Below, one piece after another: positions 46,905 to 58,879 of a stretch of DNA of 64,000 bases. Positions within the stretch are counted from its first letter, which is position 1. Each line of letters starts with the position of its first letter. The stretch spans positions 310,001 to 374,000 of the forward strand of contig CAVQNH010000045.1 of assembly GCA_963713815.1 (NCBI GenBank). Direction: 5' to 3'. The notes beneath the pieces are model-generated. The model saw only the letters and a list, made by a program, of their open reading frames with translations, ran no database searches and was not told where the DNA came from. The stretch comes from RYN-230 sp963713815 (GTDB lineage: Bacteria; Actinomycetota; Actinomycetes; Streptosporangiales; Streptosporangiaceae). The translations under genes were made by a program, and so were the position numbers.

Positions 46905-48335
46905 TCAGTGCGGGCCGACGGGCCGGGCACCGCGCGGAAGCAGCGGGATGGCTAGGCAGCTCAGCACGCCGAGGGCGATGACCGTGAGCAGGCTGAGGGT
47001 CATGGCGTGCGCCGGGCCGCCGGCGAGCGCGCGGAAGTAGATGGTGGTGATGACGGCCGCGCCGATCGCGTTGGCCAGCTGCTGGGTCGAGCTGAGCGAG
47101 CCGCTGGCGCTGCCGGCCTCGGCCGGGTCAATGTCGCCGATGGCAATGTCGTAGATGGTGGAGAACGTGGCGCCCATGCCCAGGCCGATGAGGGTCATGG
47201 CCGGGGCGAGCTCGGCCGCGCTGGCCGCCGTGCCCGAGTGCGCCACGATGGTTGCCAATACGGCTGCGCCGCCCACCGTCACGACGATGCCGGCCAGGCT
47301 GAGCCGGCGGCCCAGCCTGGTGACCAGGTTCCTGCAGGCCACCGACGCGATAACGATCCCGGCGGCGGCCGGGGCGAACCCGGTCACCGCAGCCCGCTCC
47401 GGGCTGTAGCCGGCCCCCCGCTGCAGGAACAGCGAGACCGCGTAGAGCAGCCCGGCCACGGCGGCGAAGAAGACCAGGCCGAGGATGAGCCCGGCGGTGA
47501 AGCCCCGGTTGCGCAGCAGCGACGGCTTGATCAGCGGCACCGCCGCGGTCCGCTGGCGCTGGGCGAAGGCGGCGAAGAAGACCGCCCCGGCGGCCAGGGC
47601 GGCGACCGGCGCGGCCGTCCACCCGCCGGTGGACCCCTGGATCAGGCCGAACAGCAGGCCCAGCATGCACGCCGCGAGCAGCGCCGAGCCCAGGGCGTCG
47701 ATGCTCACTGCGCGGTCGCCGACGTCGCGTGGCAGTAGCCTGAGCCCGGCGGCCAGCCCGGCCGCGCCCAGCACGATGTTGATCAGGAACATGGGCCGCC
47801 AGCCCAGCCCGAACAGGTTGGCGTCGATCAGCAGACCGGCCAGCAGCGGACCGCCGACAGCCGACAGCCCCAGGACCGGGCCGAAGGCGCTGAACGCCTT
47901 GCCGATGTGCTCGCGCGGGAAGACCGAGCCCAGGATGCCGAAGCCCTGCGGGATCAGCAGCGCGCCGAACGCACCCTGGACCAGCCGGGCCACGATGATC
48001 GAGGAAGGATCCCAGGCCAGGCCGCAGGCCAGCGAGGCTGCGGTGAAGCCGGCGAGGCCGATCAGGAAGGTCCGGCGGCGGCCGTACTTGTCGCCCAGCC
48101 GCCCGCCGGTGACCAGCAGCACTCCCAGGGCCAGCGCGTAGCTGGCGCCCAGCCACTTGATCAGGCCCGGGCCGCCGTGCAGCGAGGAGCTGATGGTCGG
48201 CGCGGCGATGGTGGTGATGGTGGAGTCAAGCAGGTCCATGACGTCCGCGACCAGGACGATGCCGAGGACCAGCCATGCCGCCGCGGGCAGCCGGGATGCC
48301 TCGTCGGCCGGCTTAGAGGACATGTGCACGCTCAT
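46905..48335 (-). CDS. MFS drug transporter, DHA2 type
   Basis: The 476-residue protein has about 14 membrane segments, DLLDSTITTIAAPTISSSLH near the start, motif A in GGRLGDKYGRRRTFLIGLAG and motif C-like GPLLAGLLIDANLFGLGWRP. ATG at 48335 follows GAGGAGA. It lies 68 bases downstream of a second exporter on the same strand. Both may be controlled by the divergent AsnC-type protein. The substrate is unknown. Confidence 0.9.
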   Translation of the reverse strand: MSVHMSSKPADEASRLPAAAWLVLGIVLVADVMDLLDSTITTIAAPTISSSLHGGPGLIKWLGASYALALGVLLVTGGRLGDKYGRRRTFLIGLAGFTAASLACGLAWDPSSIIVARLVQGAFGALLIPQGFGILGSVFPREHIGKAFSAFGPVLGLSAVGGPLLAGLLIDANLFGLGWRPMFLINIVLGAAGLAAGLRLLPRDVGDRAVSIDALGSALLAACMLGLLFGLIQGSTGGWTAAPVAALAAGAVFFAAFAQRQRTAAVPLIKPSLLRNRGFTAGLILGLVFFAAVAGLLYAVSLFLQRGAGYSPERAAVTGFAPAAAGIVIASVACRNLVTRLGRRLSLAGIVVTVGGAAVLATIVAHSGTAASAAELAPAMTLIGLGMGATFSTIYDIAIGDIDPAEAGSASGSLSSTQQLANAIGAAVITTIYFRALAGGPAHAMTLSLLTVIALGVLSCLAIPLLPRGARPVGPH

Positions 48336-48403
48336 TGGAATCTCCTCGGGAGTTGGTGATTGCCAGCCGAACGATCGCTGGCGCCAGATGGCCAGATGCC
48401 GGT

Positions 48404-49942
48404 TTATGAGTTGACCGGGGTGACCGTGCCGGCGGTGTCTGGCTCGGCGTGGCTCTGCGTGGCCGTCGTCTCCCGGCGCAGGGCGAGCGCGGTGATGACT
48501 GCCGCGGCCAGAGCCAGGATCGCGCCGATTAGGGCAACGGCGTTGAGGCCGTGGACGAACGCGGTGCGCAGCAGGTGTTCGAGGGCGGAGCGGGCTTCGG
48601 CCGGGGCCTGCGTGGTGATCGCGTGGGCGCCGCCGCTGGTGAGCTGCTGGGCGGTTGCGTGGGGGTCGGTGACGTGCCCGGTCAGGCCGGTTTTTGCCAT
48701 GGCTGCCACCACAGTCGCGAAGATTGCCACGCCGATGGCGTAGCCGAGCTGCTGGAAGGTGGTGAATGCGCCTGCGGCCATGCCGGCGCGGCGATGCGGG
48801 ACGGATTCGACCGCGAGGGAGGAGGCGGCCGGGAAGACCATGCCCATGCCGAGGCCGCTGATGAGCAGCCCGGCGATGACACGGCTGCCGGTGGAGGCAG
48901 GGGTCAGGCCGGTCTGGGCCAGGGCGCCAGCGGCGACCAGCAGAAGCGCTACGGGCAGGGAGTAGCGCGGGAGGAAGCGGCGCAGCCAGTGTCCGGCCAT
49001 CACCGAGACGGCCATGGACGCGACGGCGCTGGGCAGTATGACCAGCCCCGCCTGCAGCGGGGACAGGCCGGTCAGGGACTGCAGCCAGATCGAGGTATAG
49101 GCCATGAACCCGTAGGCAGTGAACATGCCGACGAAGATCGCGATGAGGGCGGCGGTGAACGCCGGGCGGCGCAGCAGCGCCAGGTCCAGGATCGGGTGGT
49201 CGCTCGCGCGCTGCCGCAGCACGAACGCGATCAGGGCCAGGGCGGAGACAAGGAGGGCGGCGAGGGTCCCGGTGCCGCTCCAGCCCGCGGCGGGAGCGCG
49301 GACGGTACCGTAGAGCAGGGAGCTGGCGAACAGCGCGAACAGCAGCATCCCGGCCACGTCCAGGCTCGCGCGCTCGCTGCCCGGCCGGCTCGCCGGCGCC
49401 GGCACCGCCCGGGCGGTCAGGACGATGGCCGCGACACCGACCGGGACGTTGACGAAGAAGATCCAGCCCCAGCCGAACGCCTGCGTCAGGATGCCGCCGG
49501 CCAGCGGGCCGAGGGCGGCCCCGCCGGAGGCGACCGCACCCCACACCCCCAGGGCCGTGGCCCGCTCGCGTCCGCTGTAGGTGTTGCGCAGCAGGGAGAT
49601 GGAGGTGGCGTAGATCCCGGCAGCGCCGGCGCCCTGCACGACGCGCATGGTGATCAGCAGAGCGGGGGTGGCAGACAGCCCGCAGACCAGCGAGGAGAGC
49701 GTGAACACCGCCAGCCCCGCGAGGTAGACGCGGCGCTGGCCCCACCGGTCGGCCAGGGTGCCGACGGCGAGCAGCGCCGCCGCCAGGGCCAGGGCGTAGC
49801 CGTCGACGACCCAGGCGAGTGCATCCAGGGAGGCGTGCAGGGAGGTGGAGATGTCCGGCAGGGCCACCAGGGTGATGGTTTCGTCCACTACCAGCATGAA
49901 TGTGCCCATGCAGACCGCGAGCAGGGGAGCCCACTTACGCAT
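48404..49942 (-). CDS. MFS drug transporter, DHA2 (EmrB/QacA) family
   Basis: The 512-residue protein has 14 predicted membrane segments, FMLVVDETITLVALPDIS in helix 1, motif A in VGTLADRWGQRRVYLAGLAV and motif C in GPLAGGILTQAFGWGWIFFV. Its C-terminus is a long helix and hydrophilic tail. The gene starts 154 bases from the divergent AsnC-type regulator, the usual layout of a regulated exporter. Confidence 0.92.
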   Translation of the reverse strand: MRKWAPLLAVCMGTFMLVVDETITLVALPDISTSLHASLDALAWVVDGYALALAAALLAVGTLADRWGQRRVYLAGLAVFTLSSLVCGLSATPALLITMRVVQGAGAAGIYATSISLLRNTYSGRERATALGVWGAVASGGAALGPLAGGILTQAFGWGWIFFVNVPVGVAAIVLTARAVPAPASRPGSERASLDVAGMLLFALFASSLLYGTVRAPAAGWSGTGTLAALLVSALALIAFVLRQRASDHPILDLALLRRPAFTAALIAIFVGMFTAYGFMAYTSIWLQSLTGLSPLQAGLVILPSAVASMAVSVMAGHWLRRFLPRYSLPVALLLVAAGALAQTGLTPASTGSRVIAGLLISGLGMGMVFPAASSLAVESVPHRRAGMAAGAFTTFQQLGYAIGVAIFATVVAAMAKTGLTGHVTDPHATAQQLTSGGAHAITTQAPAEARSALEHLLRTAFVHGLNAVALIGAILALAAAVITALALRRETTATQSHAEPDTAGTVTPVNS

Positions 49943-50096
49943 GATCCGTGTACCTTGTGCCTTCCGTTCCGGGACCGGCGGTGGCCGCAGTGTCCTGCGC
50001 GTGCCGGTTCGTTCGCCCTCACGATCCCGCGAGATCCTCTTGCTGACGTCGCCGTGGCGTGGATAATGGAGTTAACCGTCACATGGAGCACGTTTT

Positions 50097-51065
50097 ATGG
50101 CAGAAACCGTCACCCTCGACGAGCTTGACTGGCAGGTGCTCCAGGCCCTTCAGCTCGACGGCCGGGCTTCCTTCCGGTTGATCGGCCAGGTCCTGGGCGT
50201 CTCTGAGAACACCGTCGCCCGCCGCTACCGCAACCTGTGCACCCTCGGCCTGCGGACCGTGGCCCGCGCTGTCCCCGCGCGCCTGGGCCACACCGAATGG
50301 ATCATGCGCATCCAGGTCACTCCCGACGCCGCGACATCGCTGGCTCAGTCGCTAGCCCGGCTGCCTGAGACCGTGTACGTCTCCATCGGCGGTGCCGGCA
50401 CCGAGATCCACTGCGGAATCACCGCACCCGCCACCGGCGAGGACGACGCGCCGCTGCTCCCGAGCCTGCACCGGATGAACCGCGTCACCGGCATCAACGC
50501 CCACTGCCTGCTGCACGTCTACGACGGTGATCCCCCGGTCTGGTCCACCAAGCAGCGCCCCCTCACCCCCGACCAGCACACCGCCCTGGCACCCCCCGCG
50601 CACCGCGAGGCGGAACCGGACGCCGAGCCCGCGGACCTTGACGAGGCCGACCGCTCACTCATCGCCGCACTCGCCGACAGTGCCAGGGCGACCTACCCGC
50701 AGCTCGCCGCGGCCACCGGACTCGCGAGCTCCACCGCGAAACGACGCCTGGACCGCCTGCTGGCCGAGGGCATCGTGCTCATCTGCACCGAGTTCCCCCC
50801 GCGCCGCCTCGGCTACCGCCTCATGTCATACCTCTGGCTTCGCGTGGACCCGGCCCGCCTGGACCACGTCGGGACCGCCCTCGCCGGCCACACGCCCATC
50901 AGCTTCGCGGCGGCCGTCACGGGGCCGCACAACATGGTCGCCGCCGCCATCACCCGCAACACCAGCGACCTCTACCGATACCTGGCTGAGCACGTCGGCC
51001 CCCTCCCAGGCGTGCAGTACGTCGAAACCGCCCCCGCACTGCGACAGGTCAAACGGCTCGGCTGA
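50097..51065 (+). CDS. Lrp/AsnC family regulator with two helix-turn-helix/RAM units
   Basis: The 322-residue protein is a tandem duplication. The first HTH is LDELDWQVLQALQLDGRASF with SENTVARRYRNL; the second, near residue 185, is LDEADRSLIAALADSARATY with SSTAKRRLDRLL. Each is followed by an AsnC-type effector/dimerisation unit. Typical Lrp proteins have about 150 residues and one HTH. Double-length forms are known in actinomycetes. It faces the DHA2 exporter gene at 48404-49942 and probably controls it. Confidence 0.88.
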   Translation: MAETVTLDELDWQVLQALQLDGRASFRLIGQVLGVSENTVARRYRNLCTLGLRTVARAVPARLGHTEWIMRIQVTPDAATSLAQSLARLPETVYVSIGGAGTEIHCGITAPATGEDDAPLLPSLHRMNRVTGINAHCLLHVYDGDPPVWSTKQRPLTPDQHTALAPPAHREAEPDAEPADLDEADRSLIAALADSARATYPQLAAATGLASSTAKRRLDRLLAEGIVLICTEFPPRRLGYRLMSYLWLRVDPARLDHVGTALAGHTPISFAAAVTGPHNMVAAAITRNTSDLYRYLAEHVGPLPGVQYVETAPALRQVKRLG

Positions 51066-51429
51066 CCCCCCGCGCGCCTGCCACCGACGCCCTGCAGACG
51101 CGATCACCGCGTCCCCGCGGCCCCGGCTTCGCCGCCCCGGTAGCCGGGATCCTCGTTCCAGACGGCGACCGCCGGGCTGGCTAGGACCGCTCCGATTGGG
51201 CTCTGGGCCACATTCCGTGGAGGCCGGGCGTCCGGACGGGGCGGTGCCGGCGTCTGTGCAGGTCTGCAGGGCTACCGCCCGGCCGTGGACCCGTCAGCCG
51301 ACCGGGGCAGCCGCTTCACGAAATTGGGGCCAGATCCCAGATCCGCGGCGCGGCCTCCCCGTGAGCTGCACTAAGGTGACTGATACGGACGAATTATTCC
51401 GCATATACGCCTAGCGCTGGGGGATGATC
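51066..51429. other. Intergenic region without a supported gene
   Basis: This 364-base stretch holds no convincing reading frame on either strand. The last 50 bases (51375-51415) are AT-rich, contain GGACGAATTATTCCGCATAT and probably carry the promoter of the F420-type oxidoreductase gene. The rest is GC-rich, with no clear repeat or hairpin. Confidence 0.5.
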
Positions 51430-52038
51430 ATGCGGCTCGCCATTCTGGGCACCGGGAACGTGGCACAGACGCTGGCCCGGCGGTTGTCGGAGACGGGCCA
51501 TGAGGTCACGTTCGGCTCCCGGGATCCGGCCTCCAGGACCGGCCTGAACGCGCCGGTCACGTCGCTGGCGGACGCGGTCGCGGGGAACGACGTGGTGATC
51601 AACGCCACGCCCGGGGCGGCATCCCTCGAGGTCGTCGGGGGAATCGGGGCGGCGGCCTTCGCGGGGAAGGTCCTGGTCGACGTGGCCAACGCGAGCACGC
51701 CCGCGTTCGAGCTGGTCTACCCGAACTCCAGCCTCGGGGAGAAGCTCCAGGCGGCCCTCCCGGACGCGAAGGTGGTGAAGACCATGAACACCGCCGCGAT
51801 GGCGGTCATGACCGAGCCCGCCGCCCTGCCGCCGAGCAGCGTCTTCGTGTCCGGCGACGACGCCGCGGCCAAGGCCACGGTGAAGTCCCTGCTGGGCGGC
51901 CTCGGGTGGCCGGACGACTCCATCGTGGACCTGGGCGGCATCGTGTCCGCCCGCGGGACCGAGCACTACTTCTTCTTGTTCGCGGCCCTCGCGCAGTCGG
52001 TCGGTTCGGCGGAATTCAACATCCGCCTCGTCACGTGA
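51430..52038 (+). CDS. NADPH-dependent F420 reductase-like oxidoreductase
   Basis: The 202-residue Rossmann protein starts MRLAILGTGNVAQTLARRLS, the GxGxxA/G loop of F420-dependent NADP reductases, with FGSRDP after strand 2 (Ser/Arg favouring NADP). VVINATPGAA and VDVANASTPAF follow, then the C-terminal helical part. ATG at 51430 is preferred over 51424 because GGGGG is then 6 bases upstream. In actinomycetes the family reduces F420 or substitutes for other NADP-linked reductases. The cupin gene lies 46 bases downstream. Confidence 0.88.
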   Translation: MRLAILGTGNVAQTLARRLSETGHEVTFGSRDPASRTGLNAPVTSLADAVAGNDVVINATPGAASLEVVGGIGAAAFAGKVLVDVANASTPAFELVYPNSSLGEKLQAALPDAKVVKTMNTAAMAVMTEPAALPPSSVFVSGDDAAAKATVKSLLGGLGWPDDSIVDLGGIVSARGTEHYFFLFAALAQSVGSAEFNIRLVT

Positions 52039-52084
52039 CCATCAGCGCAGCGCAGACCTGCGGCCAGGGACAAGGAGCAGCGTC

Positions 52085-52639
52085 ATGACCGACAGCCAGG
52101 ACACTTCGCCCCCGGCGGTCCCGCCGGACGACCCGCAGCGGACGCTGGCCGTGGCCCGGCCGGATGAGGACGCGTCGCTGGCGCACATAGGGCTGGTGGG
52201 TGACACCTACACCATCCTGCTGAGCGGTAAAGATACGGCCGGCCGGTACACGCTCATCGACATGCACGTCCCGCCGGGCGGCGGGCCTCCTCCGCACCGC
52301 CACGACTTCGAGGAAATGTTCACCGTGCTCGACGGCGAGGTCGAGCTCACCTTCCGCGGCGAGCGCATGGTGGCCCGGGCCGGGGAGACCGTCAACGTGC
52401 CGGCCAACGCCCCGCACGCCTTCACCAACGCCTCCGGCCAGCCGGTGCGGCTGCTGTGCATGTGCTCACCGTCCGGCCAGGAGGAGTTCTTCCTCGAGGT
52501 CGGGGTTCCGGTGGCCACCCGGACCGAGCCCCCGCCCAGGCTCGACGAGGCGGCTCAGGCCGCGTTCATCGCCAAGTCCCAGGCCCTGGCCCCGCAGTAC
52601 CGCACCGAACTCCTGCCGCCCCCCGGCGGGCCAAGGTAG
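52085..52639 (+). CDS. Cupin domain protein
   Basis: The 184-residue protein has the cupin motif 1 with PPPHRHDFEEMFTVLDGEVE (two histidines and a glutamate for metal binding) and motif 2 with VPANAPHAFTNASG. AAGGAGCAGCGTC gives the ribosome site. Single-domain cupins of this size may be dioxygenases, isomerases or sensors. It probably forms an operon with the preceding oxidoreductase. Confidence 0.88.
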   Translation: MTDSQDTSPPAVPPDDPQRTLAVARPDEDASLAHIGLVGDTYTILLSGKDTAGRYTLIDMHVPPGGGPPPHRHDFEEMFTVLDGEVELTFRGERMVARAGETVNVPANAPHAFTNASGQPVRLLCMCSPSGQEEFFLEVGVPVATRTEPPPRLDEAAQAAFIAKSQALAPQYRTELLPPPGGPR

Positions 52640-52663
52640 ACCCGGCGGCATCCGGTGGCCCGA

Positions 52664-52846
52664 TCAGGCCGTTGGAGCCCCTGACGTGTCATTCCACAGG
52701 CCGCCGCGGTCGAGCAGTTGGTGGGTGAGCTGGTCTTCCATCTCCTGGGTCTGTCCCGTGGCCTGGTCTTCGAGGCTCATCGTCTGTTCGACCGCCGCGA
52801 CCTGCCAGTGGGCAAGTTCGAGGATCCGGCGGGGCGCCAGTGGCAT
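52664..52846 (-). CDS. Small hypothetical protein, 60 residues
   Basis: ATG at 52846 opens MPLAPRRILELAHWQVAAVE, followed by an acidic, Gln-rich helical stretch (LEDQATGQTQEMEDQLTHQL). Composition is protein-like rather than the Arg/Pro bias of antisense frames. The ribosome site is weak. It is divergent from the methyltransferase gene. The family is not recognised. Confidence 0.4.
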   Translation of the reverse strand: MPLAPRRILELAHWQVAAVEQTMSLEDQATGQTQEMEDQLTHQLLDRGGLWNDTSGAPTA

Positions 52847-52911
52847 GAGCCGGCCGGCCGGTGGGAAATAGGCTGATGGGTAACTTTCCCGGCAAATTGG
52901 GAGAACGTCTG

Positions 52912-53721
52912 ATGACCGAGGACGGCGCGGATCCGGAACCGGAGATCAGCACGGCGGTACCGCATTCGGCCCGGATCTGGAACTACTGGCTGGGCGGGAC
53001 GGACAACTATCCCGTCGACCGGGAGGCCGGTGACCGGTACCGGGAGGTCTACCCGGGCATCGTCGATACGGCGTTAGCCGCCCGGCAGTTCATGGCCCGC
53101 GCGGTCCGCTTCCTGGCCGCCCAGGCCGGCATCCGCCAGTTCCTCGACGTCGGCGCGGGCCTGCCCACCGCGGACAACACCCACCAGGTCGCCCAGCGGA
53201 TCGCGCCCGGCTGCCGGATCGTGTACGCCGACAACGACCCGCTCGTGCTGGCCCACGCCCGCGATCTGCTCACCAGCACGGCCGAGGGCGCCTGCGCGTA
53301 CGTCCACGCGGACATGCGCGAGCCCCGCACCATCCTCACCGGCGCCGCCGGCACGCTGGACCTGGCCCAGCCGACCGCCGTGCTCCTGATCGGAGTGCTG
53401 GGCCACGTCAGCGACTACGCCGAAGCGCGGTCGATCGTCAGCGAACTGCTGGACGGCCTGCCGCCGGGCAGCTACCTGGCCCTGGCCGACAGCATCAGCA
53501 GCGGCCCGGCCCACCGCGAGGCCGGGCAGCAGTACGCCCAGACCGGCGCCGTCCCGTACCAGCTCCGCACGGCGGCCGAGATCCACGGCTTCTTCGACGG
53601 CCTCGAGCCGGTGGCCCCCGGCGTGGTGCCGATACCCCGCTGGCGGCCCGATCCCGGCCCCGTCCCCCCGGCTCAGGTTGGCACCCTCGGCGGAGTGGCC
53701 CGCAAGCCTGCTCTAGCCTGA
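52912..53721 (+). CDS. SAM-dependent methyltransferase, DUF574/Methyltransf_19 family (copy 3 of 3)
   Basis: The protein of about 269 residues has SARIWNYWLGGTDNYPVDRE, motif I FLDVGAGLPTADNTHQVAQ, motif II IVYADNDPLVLAHARDL and LLIGVLGHVSDYAEA. It is more divergent from copies 1 and 2 (GTDNY instead of GKDNF). ATG 52912 follows GGGAGAA; an in-frame ATG at 52876 would add 12 residues. The substrate is unknown. Confidence 0.88.
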   Translation: MTEDGADPEPEISTAVPHSARIWNYWLGGTDNYPVDREAGDRYREVYPGIVDTALAARQFMARAVRFLAAQAGIRQFLDVGAGLPTADNTHQVAQRIAPGCRIVYADNDPLVLAHARDLLTSTAEGACAYVHADMREPRTILTGAAGTLDLAQPTAVLLIGVLGHVSDYAEARSIVSELLDGLPPGSYLALADSISSGPAHREAGQQYAQTGAVPYQLRTAAEIHGFFDGLEPVAPGVVPIPRWRPDPGPVPPAQVGTLGGVARKPALA

Positions 53722-53748
53722 CGTGCGAGCAGATCACCGGAGGCGCGG

Positions 53749-54985
53749 ATGCGGTCGGGCACGTCCAGGGCGGCCAGCGATACCACCTTCGACGTCATCG
53801 TCATCGGCGCCGGGCTGGTCGGCCTGGCCACCGCCATGGCCCTGCTCGGCGAGCGCCCCGGGCTCCGGCTCGCGGTGCTGGAGAAGGAGCCGGCGGCCGG
53901 CACCCACCAGAGCGGGCACAACTCCGGCGTCATCCACGCGGGCCTGTACTACCAGCCGGGCAGCCTGAAGGCGCGGTTCTGCACCGCGGGCCGGCTGGCC
54001 CTGATGGAGTTCGCCGACGCCCACCAGGTCCCCTACCGGCAGACCGGCAAGCTCGTGGTGGCCAGCCGGGACAGCGAGCTGCCCCGGCTGGCCGATCTGG
54101 CCGACCGCGGGCGGGCGAACGGGCTGGCGGTCCGGGAGATAGGACCGGCGGAAATCAGCGAGCTCGAGCCGTCGGTGCGCGGCCTGCGGGCGCTGCACAT
54201 CCCGGAGAGCGGGGTGATCGACTACCGGCAGGTCAGCGCGGCGTACGCCGGGGTCGTCGCCAAGGCGGGCGGCCAGGTGCTGACCGGTCACGGCGTGCGG
54301 GGCATCACCCGCAAGGGGGACGGCTGGGTGGCCGAGACCGCCGCGGGGCCCCTGCTGGCCCGGACCGTGGTGGCCTGCGCCGGGCTCCAGGCCGACCGTA
54401 TCGCCGCGATGACCGGCCAGGGCGGCCGTGACTACCGGATCGTCCCGTTCCGCGGTGACTACTACACGTTCCGCGCGGCCGCCGCCGACCTGGTCCGGGG
54501 CCTGGTCTACCCGGTACCCGACCCGGCGTTCCCGTTCCTCGGCGTGCACTTCACCCGGGGCATCGACGGGACGCTGCACGCCGGGCCGAACGCGGTGCCG
54601 GCGCTGGCCCGGGAGGGCTACGGCCGGCTCTCGGTGAGCGGCCGCGACCTGCTGGACAGCCTGCGTTTCCCGGGGCTGCGCCGGCTGGCCCGGCGCTACG
54701 CGGGCACCGGGGCCCTGGAGATCTGGCGTGACCTGGTCAAGCCGGCCTACCTGGCCGAGATGCGGCAGGTACATCCCTAGCATCACCTCCGGGGACGTCA
54801 CGTTCGGGCCCTCCGGGATCCGGGCCCAGTGCCTGAGCCGGTCCGGGGCCCTGGTCGACGACTTCCTGATCGAGGAAGGCGACGGCGTCATCCACGTGCT
54901 GAACGCGCCGTCCCCCGCCGCCACCGCCTCCCTCGTCATCGGGAAGCACATCGCGGCGCGGGCGGCGGCTCAGCTGGCCCGCTGA
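53749..54985 (+). CDS. lhgO: L-2-hydroxyglutarate oxidase (frameshifted near the C-terminus)
   Basis: The FAD-dependent oxidoreductase has VIVIGAGLVGLATAMALLGE (GxGxxG), the LhgO signature THQSGHNSGVIHAGLYYQPG, and FRGDYYTFR with LGVHFTRGIDGTLHAGPNA. A one-base shift near 54765 moves the last 70 residues (YIPSITSGDVTFGPSGIRAQ, then DDFLIEEGDGVIHVLNAPSP) to another frame. Total length, about 412 codons plus one base, is normal. The enzyme oxidises L-2-hydroxyglutarate to 2-oxoglutarate at the membrane and passes electrons to the respiratory chain. Confidence 0.88.
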
Positions 54986-55035
54986 CTAGCGCGGCTAGTT
55001 CGGGTTGCGCCTCAGGCTGGGCGGATGGCCGCTGG

Positions 55036-55455
55036 TCAGCTGGTCGCTGGATCAAAGGGATTGACCAGCGTCACCCCGGTGCGGGCGACGTCTGCGGTGT
55101 TACGGGTGACCAGCGTCCATCCGCGGACCTTGGCCGAGGCCGCTAGCAGTCCGTCGATGATGGGAAGCGGATCGCGAGTATTCAGGCGCCCCCATTCCTC
55201 GGCGATGGCGGCGTCCACGTTGACGATGTGGTCTCCATAGGTGTGGTGCAGTCCGTGGAGCCAGCGCTCCAGGAGTTCGGCCTGGGCGCCGTCTTTTTTG
55301 CGCAGTCGTTCGATTCCCAGCCGGATCTCGCCAATGGTCAGGACGCTGACGAACACATCGGCCGAGGTGACCCTGGCATACCAGGCGAGGACGTGGGGAT
55401 CTGGGTCCCGTCTGCGCAGCTCAGAGATCACGTTGGTGTCGAGCAGGTAGGTCAT
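55036..55455 (-). CDS. PIN-domain toxin, VapC/FitB type
   Basis: The 139-residue protein has the PIN acidic residues: LLDTNVISEL (Asp), the central VSVLTIGEIRLGIERL (Glu) and LPIIDGLLAASAKVRGWTLV (Asp), followed by TRNTADVARTGV (Asp). PIN toxins are magnesium-dependent RNases. It starts 3 bases after the antitoxin gene, the standard toxin-antitoxin arrangement. NPFDP at the end is typical of the FitB subgroup. Confidence 0.92.
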   Translation of the reverse strand: MTYLLDTNVISELRRRDPDPHVLAWYARVTSADVFVSVLTIGEIRLGIERLRKKDGAQAELLERWLHGLHHTYGDHIVNVDAAIAEEWGRLNTRDPLPIIDGLLAASAKVRGWTLVTRNTADVARTGVTLVNPFDPATS

Positions 55456-55458
55456 GTC

Positions 55459-55707
55459 TCAGTCGCCCAGTCGGTGTCCCGTGGGCGCTCGGCAGCTCCT
55501 GGTCAGGTCGAGGTCGTCAAAGTCAGGGCCTTCCCGCAGGTAGTCCTTGAAATCGGCGATGTCCCCCCTGAGGTGCCAGTAGTCGGCGATGTCAATGACC
55601 ACGGCTATCTCCTGCCCATGACGGGTGACAATCTGCGGTCCTTCAGCGTGCGCTGAGCGGAGGAGTTCACTGAAACGCTGCTTGGCCTCCTGAACCTGCC
55701 AACTCAT
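55459..55707 (-). CDS. Phd/YefM family antitoxin
   Basis: The 82-residue protein begins MSWQVQEAKQRFSELLRSAH, the DNA-binding and dimerisation start of Phd/YefM antitoxins, then GPQIVTRHGQEIAVVIDIAD. The C-terminal acidic part (GDIADFKDYLREGPDFDDLD) would wrap the PIN toxin. It is the first gene of the toxin-antitoxin operon and probably represses it together with the toxin. Confidence 0.92.
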   Translation of the reverse strand: MSWQVQEAKQRFSELLRSAHAEGPQIVTRHGQEIAVVIDIADYWHLRGDIADFKDYLREGPDFDDLDLTRSCRAPTGHRLGD

Positions 55708-55720
55708 GGATCCCCCTGAG

Positions 55721-55737
55721 ATCTAGACAGTCTAGAC
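55721..55737. promoter_or_regulatory. Palindromic operator of the toxin-antitoxin operon
   Basis: ATCTAGACAGTCTAGAC holds two adjacent copies of the TCTAGA palindrome (the second as GTCTAGAC) 14 bases upstream of the antitoxin start. This is the usual place for Phd autorepression. Confidence 0.6.
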
Positions 55738-55904
55738 GGATTGTCGCACGGTCAGGCGGAGTCGCGGACGATGATGTGGCCGGGGGCGTGGGGGAGATCG
55801 GCGGGACATGGTGCGTCCCGGGTGCAGGATGTCCGGGGAAGCCTGGACGCCGCGCGGGGCCGCCGCCCGGAACGCGCCGTCTGGCTGGGAGAAGGGCGGG
55901 GACC

Positions 55905-58857
<2,953 letters not shown>

Positions 58858-58879
58858 GGCACGTACTGTCCGGGCCGGT

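Noticed and set aside
46905..49934. A leftward open frame of 1009 codons across both DHA2 exporter genes
   Set aside because: Its first half is a shifted frame of the 512-residue exporter (Arg/Pro/Gly-rich, no family motifs). The real second exporter starts at 48335 with its own ribosome site.
51066..51414. Forward continuation of a second frame after the AsnC gene
   Set aside because: It is Arg/Pro/Ser-rich and begins inside the AsnC gene in another frame, with no start or ribosome site of its own.
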